NCBI RefSeq assembly: GCF_001011035.1
Contig: NZ_CP011492.1
Location: forward strand, 7,952,951-8,016,950
DNA: 64,000 bases
DNA from: Streptomyces sp. CNQ-509
GTDB lineage: Bacteria > Actinomycetota > Actinomycetes > Streptomycetales > Streptomycetaceae
Direction of reading: 5' to 3'
Shown here: positions 51,242-60,370 of the stretch, piece by piece
Numbering within the stretch: the first letter of the stretch is position 1
How the letters are laid out: each line of letters opens with the position of its first letter
Program-made: the position numbers and the translations under genes
Notes under the pieces: model-generated
Databases searched by the model: none
What the model saw: only the letters and a program-made list of their open reading frames with translations
Told to the model about the DNA's origin: nothing

Positions 51242-52513
51242 TCACTTCGATGCGCTCGGAAGTTGAGTACAGGCGCTGTACAACTGACCGAACCACTCCC
51301 AGTACCGGGCGTACGTGTCGTCGCCGACAAGTTCAAGCTCGATGTCATCGCTGCGGGGCATCTGGGTGAAGTTGGCGCTCCCGGTGATGACTCGGGAAGT
51401 GGGTGTCCCGTTGTACGGGCCCTTGAACATCGTGATCTTCGTTTGCGGCTTTTCCCCGTCCCTGCGGCATACGATGAGGTCGATCGTGGGAACGCTCCGC
51501 AATTCGGCTTCGACCTCCGTGCCGAGCTCGCCCCCGATGATGACCGTGATCACACATCCCCTCCGCGCCAATTCCGCCACTTTCTCTGCGATATTGGTGC
51601 GGTAATTGGTCCAGTGCGTGAGCGCGAAATCTATCCTGGTGACGTATCTGTTGCCGTCGGGGCCGGGGTGCTCGCATCCATTGATCCGGTCGAGGACCTG
51701 CCGCACGGGGTCGTCGGTGGCGCTTGTCTGCTTCCGGTGCGGGTAGAACCCGACGCGGTACTTTCCTGCGGCGTAAGACTGGTAGTAGTGATCCGTAGGG
51801 GATCCAGCCGCCCGCTCTTGCAGATCCAGGAAGTAGTCCCGGTAGCGGTTGTAGATCTGGTCCTCCGGCGTGCCCGCACTCTGGGTTGCCAGCGTGTACG
51901 CGTCGTTGAACGAGACGTTTATGTACCAGTCGTGCAAGTTCGACGAGGACTGGAAGACCGTGTTGCGATAAGTGGTGCCGTCCACCGACAGATTCGTGAA
52001 GAGGGCGAACTTGTTGTGCAGATAGCCGGCGCCATCGACGTTCGGTCCTCCTGTGATGCATCCTCGATTGTCCGGGCATCTCATGGCCCAGGAGTCTGCG
52101 GTCACATCATTCCCGAGAGCGATTCCTAGCCGATCATAGGTCTCCTCGTGCTCGGCCAGCGCAGAGTCGATGATGACCTTGATCTCCGCGCCTCTGATCC
52201 TGGCCTGGGTCAGCGCGCTGAGGACATCCTCCCCCGAAGTGTTCTCCGTGACCATCCACTGGTGCATCGCCAGATGAACCTCGCTGTCCGGTGTCGTGGA
52301 CTGGAACAGCCGGATGAGCTGGTCGATGACGGCCCTCCGCGCGGACGACCCCGCCGGCGCCGTCGGATCGTGGAAGACCGGCCCGTTGATCACGGGTGGC
52401 ACGGTCTGTGCGGCCGCTTCGCTCTGGCTCGACACGGCGGGAGTCGCACTCAACGTGCCCCCAGCCATCACCGTGGCCGCCAATGCCGCGACCCATCCCC
52501 TGAGCTTGCGCAC
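51242..52513 (-). CDS. Secreted phospholipase D-like protein
   Basis: A 423-residue exported protein; GTG at 52513 with AGGAGG upstream. Signal peptide (RKLRGWVAALAATVMAGGT). Two PLD-fold halves: the first has YLHNKFALF (His166, Lys168) and SSSNL; the second has PQTKITMF and ITGSANFT, where Gln357 stands in place of the expected His of the HxK motif. VHLAMHQWM and IKVIIDSALA are typical PLD-fold strands. With one histidine missing, the protein may be inactive or use only the first motif. It has no obvious partner genes. Confidence 0.85.
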   Translation of the reverse strand: MRKLRGWVAALAATVMAGGTLSATPAVSSQSEAAAQTVPPVINGPVFHDPTAPAGSSARRAVIDQLIRLFQSTTPDSEVHLAMHQWMVTENTSGEDVLSALTQARIRGAEIKVIIDSALAEHEETYDRLGIALGNDVTADSWAMRCPDNRGCITGGPNVDGAGYLHNKFALFTNLSVDGTTYRNTVFQSSSNLHDWYINVSFNDAYTLATQSAGTPEDQIYNRYRDYFLDLQERAAGSPTDHYYQSYAAGKYRVGFYPHRKQTSATDDPVRQVLDRINGCEHPGPDGNRYVTRIDFALTHWTNYRTNIAEKVAELARRGCVITVIIGGELGTEVEAELRSVPTIDLIVCRRDGEKPQTKITMFKGPYNGTPTSRVITGSANFTQMPRSDDIELELVGDDTYARYWEWFGQLYSACTQLPSASK

Positions 52514-52840
52514 TGTGTCCCTCCTGACTCGTGAGCCACGGAACCCGGCGACGCCCGATCCGATTAGCCCGGGCATAGCGCGCGAAACGATGATCGGCAG
52601 CATGCCATTCACAAGGCAAACAGCTGATACTAATACAGGCCCATTTTCTGTACACCTGCGTCTTGCCGCCATATCGATGCATCCAGTGTGTGGCGTCCGA
52701 GGCGGTGCACCAGTTCCTGCACGGCGTCGCGCACTTGCTCGGGCAGGTTCGCGCGCCAGCCCACGCCCTGGCCCGCACAATCGCCTTGATGACAGCGGCT
52801 GGGAATCGGCTATGAGGTGCACCAGGACATGCGCGTCGAG
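52514..52840. other. Upstream region of the PLD-like gene, cut by the IS element
   Basis: The first bases hold the PLD promoter. On the minus strand 52650-52840 a short frame (LDAHVLVHLIADSQP...) may be the broken tail of the gene fragment seen on the far side of the IS at 53852-53932. No confident product. Confidence 0.35.
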
Positions 52841-53852
52841 CTAGATGAATGAATCCAAGGGATGGTCTGCGGACATGAAGCGAGGGCGTCCAATGTCGGT
52901 GTGTGAAGACAGACCTGGACACCCTCGCGACAGCACTCTATGCCCGGATCGACGATGAGGTGAAGGCTTCGCCGTGGTTGGCTCCGACCCGGCCGGCAGT
53001 CGGGATCGCGCCTACGCTCAGCGACGCCGAGTTGCTCACTCTCGCGGTGATGTCCGCGCTGCTCGGCTACACCTCCGAGCGGCGCTGGCTGCGCCGGGCC
53101 GACCGCGACTTTCGGCACCTGTTCCCCTACCTGCCCGGCCAGTCCGGCTACAACAAGCGCCTGCGGGCCGCGTCGGGCCTGCTCACATGCGTGATCCGTA
53201 TCCTGGCGACCGACACGGCGTTGTGGGGCGACGATGTGTGGGTGGTCGACTCCTCACCGGTCGGGTGCGGCTGCTCGCGGGAGACGGCCAAGCGCTCGGA
53301 CCTGGCCGGCTGGGCCGAGTACGGCTACTGCGCGTCGCACTCGCGGTACTTCTGGGGCCTGCGGCTGCACCTGGTGTGCACCCTGGGCGGGCTGCCGGTC
53401 CTGTTCGCGATCACCGGCGCCAAGAGCGACGAGCGCGAGACGCTACGCGACATGCTCGACACCGCGCCGGACGTGATGGCCACCCACCCCGGGCAGACGA
53501 TCATCGGAGACAAGAACTACTACGGCCGCGACTTCGAGCACGACATCGCGGAGCGTCACCTGACACTGCTGCGACCGGCCCGCAAGGGCGAGACCAAGCC
53601 GGCCGGGGCACACCTGTTCAAGCCGCTCCGGCAGGTGATCGAGTCGATCAACCAGACCCTCAAAGGTCAGCTCGACCTGGAACGACACACGGCGGCAAGA
53701 GCCCGGCAGGGGTGACGGTGCGGATCCTGACACGCATCCTGGCACTGACCGCGGCGATCTGGCACAACGACAAGACCGGTCAGCCGGTGAAGCGATCACT
53801 GATCGCCTACGACTACTGACCGCAACGACACCCCTTGGACTCATTCATCTAG
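52841..53852 (+). mobile_element. IS982-type insertion sequence
   Basis: A 1.0-kb element bounded by near-perfect 22-bp inverted repeats: left CTAGATGAATGAATCCAAGG at 52841-52860 and right (complement) CTAGATGAATGAGTCCAAGG ending at 53852, with one mismatch. It encodes the single transposase below. The flanks show CGAG on both sides (52837-52840; 53854-53857), suggesting a short target duplication, off by one base. Confidence 0.85.
52903..53819 (+). pseudogene. IS982-family transposase with a C-terminal frameshift
   Basis: From GTG at 52903 the frame matches IS982 transposases (KTDLDTLATALYARIDDE; SDAELLTLAVMSALLGYTSERRWLR). Catalytic residues: Asp in VVDSSPVGCG, Asp in IIGDKNYYG and Glu in VIESINQTLKG. 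After GQLDLERH a 2-bp (AC) gain near 53685 throws the frame; the C-terminus GGKSPAGVTVRILTRILALTAAIWHND continues in the next frame to TGA at 53819. The three catalytic residues lie before the shift, so partial activity cannot be excluded, but the copy is probably dead. Confidence 0.87.
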
Positions 53853-53932
53853 GCGAGTGCGTCCTCCAACTCGTCGTGCTGGTCCCGCAGACCGTCCAGA
53901 CGGCGGACCTTCACCTCAATGCCGAGGTCCAT
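53852..53932 (-). pseudogene. Gene start interrupted by the IS982 element
   Basis: An ATG at 53932 opens a charged, helix-forming sequence (GIEVKVRRLDGLRDQHDELEDALA) that stops exactly at the IS right end. No family is recognised. The continuation may lie at 52840 leftward. Confidence 0.4.
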
Positions 53933-54217
53933 TCTCCCGCAGCACCAGGTCCGGCCGGGGTCCTGCATTGCGCTGGCCGAAGTCGAACAGCACCCGCGCG
54001 GCCGCTGACGTCGCTGGCGCCGCGGAGGCGGAGCTGCGCGACCTCCCCGGCGCCGGGCTCGGGCACGCCTACTTTCAGGACCGCTGCCGCCGCGCGGCCG
54101 GCCTGGAAGTGATGGTCACCGACATCGACCACCTCCACGTCGACTTGAGCTGAGGCCCGGTTTCTCCTGGACAACCAGCGGCCGGATACGCCAGTCGCGG
54201 TGCCGATCAAGGGTGCC

Positions 54218-54289
54218 TTTCAGCTTGCCCTTCGGCTCGCCCCTCTACGTGCCTCTCGGGTTGCCCCTCGGGTTGCCTTTCCGGTTGCC
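54218..54289. repeat. Array 1: six 12-bp direct repeats
   Basis: Six consecutive 12-bp units, each ending TGCC or CGCC (consensus about CCTCGGGTTGCC): 54218, 54230, 54242, 54254, 54266, 54278. Units 4 and 5 differ by one base. In one frame they would encode a four-residue xxLP repeat. Preceded by GGGTGCC, as is array 2. Confidence 0.75.
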
Positions 54290-54477
54290 TCACAAGGCGC
54301 AGAGGAGACGAGGAAGAAGCACGTCAGCGCCCCGGTCAAGGGGGTGCCGGGGCGCCGACAACTTCTCTATGAGGCCCTCTCGCGAGAGGTCCGGACCCGG
54401 TGCCGCCGTCGGCGGCGGCCGCCGTCGGCGCCGCGCCTTGAACACGGGGATGCCACCCCGGGCCTTCTGAGGGTGCC

Positions 54478-54513
54478 GGTCCGCTTGCCGATCCGTCTAC
54501 CGGTCCGGGTACC
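54478..54513. repeat. Array 2: three 12-bp direct repeats
   Basis: Units GGTCCGCTTGCC, GATCCGTCTACC and GGTCCGGGTACC at 54478, 54490 and 54502, again preceded by GGGTGCC and encoding an xRLP-type repeat in a different frame. Same unit length as array 1, 190 bp away. Confidence 0.7.
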
Positions 54514-54839
54514 TGCCAGACGGGCACAGGGCCCGTCGCATCTTGGGACTGGTCGACCGGGCTTTGTCCTCTTCCGGCGTGGCCTCCGACTTAGCCCCCG
54601 GGGAGAGGGGCACCGATCAATCCGCCAGCCGGCGGCCGGCCCGGACCGGCGTGCGGCCCGGTTGTCCTGGTGCTTGCACGCCCGCTTCCTCCCGCACCAG
54701 AAGGGGGGCCGGTGGCTGCGCCGGCGGGCCGCCCCGCGGATACCGCGGTGCGGGACGGCGGACCGGTTCGCGGCCCGCCCGCTGGCCCTCGTGCCCGCTG
54801 CCGCCGTCGCCGCGATGTGGTCGGTGCTGGTCTGGGGTG

Positions 54840-56276
54840 ATGTTGAGCATCGCGCGAGTGGGCGCCGGGTCGGTGTGGCGCTACTACCTCCCCGTCACCG
54901 CGGGCGTTCGCCGTCCGCGCCGCGCCCGTCCTCCTCCCTCCGGGCAACTGCGGTTGCCGCTGCCCGGCGTCGGCGACGGTGGCAGCGGCCTGGCGGGCGG
55001 GGTGCCGCCGCCCGGGGTGTGGACCGGCCGGGCCTGCCCGGCCCTCGGCGTCGCCGGCGTCGCGACCGAGCGGGAGCTGGAGTTGCTGTTCGGCCAGGGC
55101 CTGTACCCCCGTGCCGACGCCATCACCGCCGAGTGCCTGGCCGCCGACCACAGCCCGGCCGCCGTACGCCAGGCGGTCAAGCTTGGCTACGCCGTCCGCG
55201 AGCGCACCGGCAAAGGCGGCTCCGTGACGGCCTGGGACATGGTGCTGCGCCCACCGCCGTCGTTCCACCTGCTGTGGGCCCTGGCCGACGACGCAACCCG
55301 CCGAATCCTCGAGGACTGCCACCTTCTCGCCGGCGACGACACCCTCGCATCGCTGGAGGAGCGCGGGCTGATCGTGCGCTCCGGCCGGGGCAGCACCGTA
55401 CGGCGCCGCGCCCGCCCCGGGGTGGCCGCGGTGCGTTTCCGGCACTGGACGAACCGGCACGGCATGCCGCTGCTGCACGACCACTACCTGATCAGTACCC
55501 GGGTGCAGCGCCCCGAGGGCGACTGGTCGAACCTGCACGGCCGCGCGCTGCTGGAACAGGCGGTCGCCGCCGGCACCTTCTACACCCAACGGGTCCTGGA
55601 AGAGGCGTGCGAGCGCCTCGGGCTCGCCCTCGTTGAACGGGAGACCACCCGCGGCTTGCGGACCGTACCGGAGATCGCCGGCATCCCCGAGGACCTCATC
55701 GCCTGGACCGGCACCCGCAACGAGCAGATCATGTGCCGCCTCGAAGATCTCGCCGCCGAGTACACGGCGCTCTACGGGTACGAGTCCGGGCCGCGGGCTC
55801 CGGGTCAAGCTGATGGCCCGGGCCGCCAACGAGACCCGCCCACGCAAGCAGCCGGCGGTGCCGCTGCCGGTGCTGCGGGCCCGCCGCCGTCCGCGTTCGG
55901 CGCCGAGCGCATCGACCAGCTGCTCGCGCTCGCACGCCGCGCGGCCGCCGCGATCCGGGCCGCCGCCCGGCCGGTGGTCGACCTGGCCGGTGCTGCCGCC
56001 GATGTCGCCGCCGTCGTCTACGTCCACCGCGGCCGCTTCCGCCGCCGGCACCTGCTCGCCGAAGCCCGCCGCCACCTCACCCACGAACTACGCGGCCAGC
56101 GCGCCGAGCCCGGCCTTGACGAACGCATCGTCGCCGCCGCCCTCGCCCACTGCTGCGCGCTCACCAAACCTGCCGGGCCGCTGGCCGGCGAGCACACCGC
56201 CTACACCCTCACCCTCGCCGACCAGATGCCCCGCCGAACCGCCGTCCGGTGCCCGTATCACCGCCTCCCGCCATGA
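54840..56276 (+). pseudogene. MobF (TrwC/TraA-type) conjugative relaxase, truncated and frame-disrupted
   Basis: From ATG at 54840 the frame starts LSIARVGAGSVWRYYL, the TraA relaxase N-terminus with the catalytic Tyr pair, and contains PPPSFHLLWALADD, FRHWTNRHGMPLLHDHYLIS (metal-binding His cluster), and VPEIAGIPEDLIAWTGTRNEQI. Near 55785 it leaves frame (LRVKLMARAANETRPRKQPAVPLP in another frame) and returns by 55890 (FGAERIDQLLALARRAAAAIR, VYVHRGRFRRRHLLAEARRHLTHELRG). A deletion inside the His-rich core shortens it, and the helicase half usual for these proteins (over 1000 residues) is absent. It is a relic of an integrated conjugative plasmid or ICE. Confidence 0.85.
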
Positions 56277-56868
56277 GTGGGCTCGCCTCGCCAGCCTGCG
56301 CCTCCAGGGCATCACCACGAGCGGGCCCGGCAAGAGCACGTACGAAGCCGCCACACCAGGCGCTCTTCTTCCGGCCCCCGCACGCCAGCAGGAAGCCTCC
56401 AGCTCCTCCCGAGAAGTTGGCGCCCGATGGGGTGCCAGGGGCCGCATTTCATTCCATCTCATGATGATCACCCCCTCTCGGACACTCCCGGCCGCCCGCT
56501 GCGCGCTCGCGCCCATGGCCCGCGCGCACCTGGCCTGATTCCGGCCCCCACTCATCCGCCGGTCCGACCCATAGCCGTCCGGCGAGGGCTGCGCATCCGA
56601 CCGCCCGCCGGTCCGCCGCGCCCCATCTGCCCCGATCCCTCGCGCCGGGAGAACGGCCCAAGGACGTTTCTGCGTGCGCCCGGCCGGGGAGCACACCCCT
56701 CCCGGGCGCAGCGGCCAGCGCCCGCCGCCGGCGGGTGAGTTGCTGCCCAGAGCAGCCTCTGAGCAGCCTCGGAACGGCCCCGGGCTCTCTTGAAACGTTT
56801 CGGTCCGACCTCTTGTCGTGCAGGGGGCGGGGTGCCAAGGTGTGTCCCTGCGACAAAGTCGAACTGCC
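56277..56868. other. Intergenic region between relaxase relic and IclR gene
   Basis: About 590 bases without a gene. Its right part carries the promoter of the IclR operon, with a GAAACGTTTC palindrome at 56792-56801. Confidence 0.55.
56792..56801. promoter_or_regulatory. LacI-type palindrome GAAACGTTTC
   Basis: A perfect 10-bp palindrome with central CG (flanks CTT and GGT), about 90 bases before the IclR start. It is the kind of site bound by LacI-family regulators, though none is nearby. Confidence 0.6.
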
Positions 56869-56883
56869 TTCTATTTTATAGAA
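56869..56883. promoter_or_regulatory. IclR operator candidate TTCTATTTTATAGAA
   Basis: Perfect 6-bp arms TTCTAT/ATAGAA around TTT, strikingly AT-rich in this GC-rich sequence and ending 8 bases before the IclR start. It probably covers the -10 region or ribosome entry and serves autoregulation. Confidence 0.72.
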
Positions 56884-56891
56884 CGAGGATC

Positions 56892-57716
56892 ATGAGCGAC
56901 GACGAGGTGCGGCCGAAGCTCCAGCGGGCCGGAGCTGTCAAGAGCCCGATTCAGACGATCGACCGGGTCGCCGCCCTGCTGGAGGCGGTGGCTGGGGCCG
57001 GCCCCGCCGGGATCGCGCTGACGCAGGCCACCGATGCGGTCGGGCTGCGAGCCTCCACGGGCCGCACCCTGCTCTCCGCGCTGGTGATGCACGGGCTGGT
57101 CGTGCAGATCGAGTCCTCCCGCCGCTACGTACTGGGCCCGCGCTTCTTCGAGCTGAACCGCACCTACACGCTCCAGAACGACCTCGGTGCGGTGGCCGCC
57201 CCGGTGCTGCGCGAGCTGTGGGAGACAAGCCAGGAGACCGTGCAGCTGGCCACGCTCCAGCACGGCCGCCGGGTGGACGTGAGCGTGCTCGTCGGACCGC
57301 AGCTGCTCAACATCAACCCCACCACCATGCGCTCGGCGTCCGAGCCGGTCGAACCGCTCATCCACACGGCCGCGGGCAAGGTGCTGCTGGCCGGACTGCC
57401 GGAGGCCGAGCGCGACCGGCTGCTCGCCTCCGGGCGTACCGCCTTCGACCGGGAGACGGTGCTGGCGGAACTGACGGCGGTGGCCGAGCGGGGCGTAGCG
57501 ACCAACCACGAGGAGGAGGTCACCGGGGTCTGCGGGATCGCCGCGCCGGTGCGCGACCACAGCGGACGGGTCGTCGCCGCGCTCTGCCTCGGGTACCCCT
57601 CGGCCCGGCGCTCCCCGGCCTACGAGGAGCGGCTGCGGGCGGCGACCACCGCGTCCGCCGCCGAGCTGTCGGTCCTGCTGGGCGCCCCGGACGACGAGCG
57701 GGGCCACCGTGCGTGA
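56892..57716 (+). CDS. IclR-family transcriptional regulator
   Basis: A 274-residue regulator from ATG at 56892. The winged helix is IQTIDRVAALLEAVAGAGPAGIALTQATDAVGLRASTGRTLLSALVMHGLV. The ligand domain has VGPQLLNINPTTMRSASEPVEPLIHTAAGKVLLAGLPEAERDRLL and GVCGIAAPVRDHSGRVVAALCLG, all standard. Its stop lies 8 bases inside the FAD oxidoreductase gene, so it heads and is translated with the operon it likely controls. The AT-rich palindrome just upstream is a candidate self-operator. Confidence 0.93.
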   Translation: MSDDEVRPKLQRAGAVKSPIQTIDRVAALLEAVAGAGPAGIALTQATDAVGLRASTGRTLLSALVMHGLVVQIESSRRYVLGPRFFELNRTYTLQNDLGAVAAPVLRELWETSQETVQLATLQHGRRVDVSVLVGPQLLNINPTTMRSASEPVEPLIHTAAGKVLLAGLPEAERDRLLASGRTAFDRETVLAELTAVAERGVATNHEEEVTGVCGIAAPVRDHSGRVVAALCLGYPSARRSPAYEERLRAATTASAAELSVLLGAPDDERGHRA

Positions 57717-59061
57717 GGACCTCGACGTGCTCGTCGTCGGCGGCGGCCCCGCCGGTATCTGCGCTGCGGCTCAGGCGGCCGGACTGGGCGCACGCACCGG
57801 CCTGGTGGAGAAGAACGGCGCGCTGGGCGGGACGACCACGGTCGCCGGCGTCGCGCTGCCGGGCCTCTTCCACGCCTGGGGGCACCAGATCATCGCCGGA
57901 ATCGGCTGGCGGCTGGTGCGCGAGGCCGCCGCGGTCGGCGGCACCGCGCTGCCGGACTTCTCCCGCTGGGACCTGCCCCACTACCGACTCCAGGTGCCCG
58001 TCAACCCCGCCGTCTACGCCGCGCTCGCCGACCGCACCGTCCTCGTCTCCGGGGCCGAGCCGCTGCTGCACACGATGGTTGCCGAGGCCGAGTGGACCGA
58101 CTCCCGGTGGCGCGTGGTGCTCTGCGGCAAGGAGGGCTTGCGCGAGGTGTGGGCCGGCCGCCTCGTGGACTGCACCGGCGACGCCGACGTGGTGGCGCTG
58201 GCCGGACTCGCCCGGCGGCGCAATCCGCGGCAGCAGCCGGGCACCCTGATGGTGCGATTCGGCGGCTACGACCACCTCGCTGTGGACGATCTCGATCTCG
58301 CCGCCCTCGACCGGGCCTACGACGCGGCGCTGGCCGAAGGCGTCCTGCGCGCCGAGGACTTCCAGTCGGCCGTCCATCCCCTGGGCAAGCTGCTGCGCCA
58401 CCGCGGGGAGAACGCCATCCACGTCACCGGCGTGGACGGCGGTACGAGCGACACCCGTACCCAGGCCGAACTCGCCGGTCGCCGGGCCCTGTTGAGGATC
58501 TTCCGGTTCCTGCGCGCACAACCGGGCCTGGAGGGGCTGACCATCGACTCCTGGGCGGTGGAGACCGGCATCCGGGAGACGTTCACCATCGACGGCCTCG
58601 CCCGGGTCACCGTCGACGACTACCGCGGCGGACGTCTGTGGGACGACGCCGTCTCCTACAGCTTCTACCCCATCGACGTGCACCGCTCCGACGGCGACGG
58701 CGTCGACATCCGCCCCCTGGACTACGGAGTGCTGCCGACCATTCCCCGGGACGCCATGGTGCCCCGGGACGGCCCGGGGGCGCTGCTGGTCGCCGGGCGG
58801 TCCGTGGCCGGGGACCAGGAGGCCAACTCGGCCTACCGGGTTCAGGCTTCGTGCATGGCCACGGGCCAGGCGGCCGGTACGGTCGCCGCCCTCTCCGCGG
58901 CGACGGACACCCCCGTCCAGGACGTCCCCGTCGCCGCGATCCACCGCACCCTGCGAGCCACCGGCGCGATCGTCCCCGGGGACGTCACGGTCGCCCCGCG
59001 GCCGCCCACCGGACCGGTCGGTCCCACCCCACCATCCCGCCCAGCCCCGCCCCGCCGGTGA
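57709..59061 (+). CDS. FAD-dependent oxidoreductase (PF12831-like)
   Basis: A 450-residue flavoprotein from GTG, overlapping the IclR stop. The N-terminal nucleotide-binding motif is LDVLVVGGGPAGICAAAQAAGLGARTGLVEKNGALGG, followed by TTTVAGVALPGLF. The C-terminal FAD closure (GALLVAGRSVAGDQEANSAYRVQASCMATGQAAGTVAAL) is typical. Internal DCTGDADVVALAG resembles FLDATETGEL of the enzyme at the window's left end, so the two are related. No signal peptide, hence cytoplasmic. In this operon with a sugar importer and an exported toroid enzyme, it may oxidise an imported sugar or sugar acid. Biochemical role unknown. Confidence 0.88.
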   Translation: MREDLDVLVVGGGPAGICAAAQAAGLGARTGLVEKNGALGGTTTVAGVALPGLFHAWGHQIIAGIGWRLVREAAAVGGTALPDFSRWDLPHYRLQVPVNPAVYAALADRTVLVSGAEPLLHTMVAEAEWTDSRWRVVLCGKEGLREVWAGRLVDCTGDADVVALAGLARRRNPRQQPGTLMVRFGGYDHLAVDDLDLAALDRAYDAALAEGVLRAEDFQSAVHPLGKLLRHRGENAIHVTGVDGGTSDTRTQAELAGRRALLRIFRFLRAQPGLEGLTIDSWAVETGIRETFTIDGLARVTVDDYRGGRLWDDAVSYSFYPIDVHRSDGDGVDIRPLDYGVLPTIPRDAMVPRDGPGALLVAGRSVAGDQEANSAYRVQASCMATGQAAGTVAALSAATDTPVQDVPVAAIHRTLRATGAIVPGDVTVAPRPPTGPVGPTPPSRPAPPRR

Positions 59062-59077
59062 AGGAGAAAACGGAAAA

Positions 59078-60370
59078 ATGAGCACCAGCGTCCGAGCCAG
59101 ACGGCGCCCCCGCGTCCGGGTCGCACTCGCAGCCGCAGTGGCCGCCGTCCTTGCCCTGCCCAGCTGCGGATTCGTCCGGTCCGGCGACGAAGCCGGCAAA
59201 TCCACCACCCTGTCCTCCTACACCAGTCCGGAGCAGAACACCGGACTGAAGGAGTTGTACGCCGCATACGAGAAGCAGGAGGGTGTCACCTTCGACGCCT
59301 CCCACGCCGCGGCGGAGGAGCTGAACCAGCAGCTGCGCGTCCAACTCACCTCGGGTACCGCGGCCGACGTCATACGCGTCTCCCCGGGGTACTCCAGCCC
59401 GGTCTCGGCGGGCGTGCTCGGCCAGACCGACGAGCTGGCCGACCTCTCGGACTCCGCGTGGGCGGACCGGCTCGACGACAGCACCGCCGTGCTGGCGCAG
59501 GCCGGGGATCGCACCGTCGCCTACCCGGTGGGCCGCAACGCCATCGTGGCGGCCTACAACAAGGAGGTCTTCGCCGAGCTGGACCTGGAGGTGCCCACCA
59601 CCTGGAGCGAACTCCTCGACGCCTGCGAGGCGTTGAAGAAGGCGGGCAAGACTCCGATCGCCGCCGGGCTGGTCGAGGGCATCTACCTCCAATTCTACGT
59701 CTACGCCCTGGCCGGGACCCTCGTCCACGCCGAGCAGCCCGACCTCGACGAGCGGATGCGCGCGGGGAAGACGAGCTTCGCCAAGGAGCCCGCGTGGACG
59801 GAGGTCTTCGACAAGCTCACCAAGCTGTCGGAGTACTTCACCCCTCACGCGCTGGGCACCCCACCCGACCAGGCCCAGCAGGAGCTGGCCCGCGGCAAGG
59901 CGGGGATCACGCTGCTGGTCTCGGCCGGGCTCCCCCAGCTCTACGACTACGCACCCGACGGGGCTGAGACGTTCGGCCTCTTCGCGCTGCCCGCCGATGA
60001 GGACCCCGGGGCGACGATGCTCCCCACCGCCCCCGACTTCCTCGCTGTCAACGCCGCCTCACCACGGGTGGCGCAGGCCAAGAAGTTCCTCGACTTCCTC
60101 TCCCGACCGAAGAACGTGGACCGCTACGCGAAGACCCTGGGCGTCCTGCCCGGCCTCGGCAAGACCCCGGATGCGAAGGACTCCCCGCTGGCCGAGGTGC
60201 TCCCGCTGGTGGAAGAGGGCCGTACCGCACCCTACGCCAACTACCTGTGGTCCAACGGAGACACCCAGCAGACGCTGCTCCAGTCCGGGCAGCAGCTGCT
60301 GGACGGGAAGATCGACGTCCCGGAGCTGCTGCGCAAGATGGACAAGCAGTACGCGAAGGGCGCCCCGTGA
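59078..60370 (+). CDS. Sugar-binding lipoprotein of ABC importer
   Basis: A 430-residue family-1 receptor. After a very basic N-terminus (RARRRPRVRV) the lipobox is LALPSC (Cys30). TSGTAADVIRVSPGYSSPVSAG, VAYPVGRNAIVAAYNKEVF and PTTWSELLDACEALKKAGKTPIAAG are typical of multiple-sugar receptors. Ribosome site GAAGGAGAAAACGG. Its stop overlaps the next permease by GTGA. Confidence 0.93.
   Translation: MSTSVRARRRPRVRVALAAAVAAVLALPSCGFVRSGDEAGKSTTLSSYTSPEQNTGLKELYAAYEKQEGVTFDASHAAAEELNQQLRVQLTSGTAADVIRVSPGYSSPVSAGVLGQTDELADLSDSAWADRLDDSTAVLAQAGDRTVAYPVGRNAIVAAYNKEVFAELDLEVPTTWSELLDACEALKKAGKTPIAAGLVEGIYLQFYVYALAGTLVHAEQPDLDERMRAGKTSFAKEPAWTEVFDKLTKLSEYFTPHALGTPPDQAQQELARGKAGITLLVSAGLPQLYDYAPDGAETFGLFALPADEDPGATMLPTAPDFLAVNAASPRVAQAKKFLDFLSRPKNVDRYAKTLGVLPGLGKTPDAKDSPLAEVLPLVEEGRTAPYANYLWSNGDTQQTLLQSGQQLLDGKIDVPELLRKMDKQYAKGAP

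Larger units (their letters stand above)
53853..54839. other. Degenerate region between IS982 and relaxase, with repeat arrays
   Basis: Nearly 1 kb with no intact gene. It includes a minus-strand gene start at 53932 (MDLGIEVKVRRLDGLRDQH) cut by the IS after 27 residues, a plus-strand frame to 54153 ending DIDHLHVDLS of unknown identity, and two arrays of 12-bp repeats (54218-54289; 54478-54513). The position directly before a MobF relaxase is where an oriT or its control sites would be expected. Confidence 0.45.

Noticed and set aside
52837..53857. Perfect target-site duplication of the IS982 element
   Set aside because: CGAG is on both sides but separated from the right terminal repeat by one base, so it is only suggestive.
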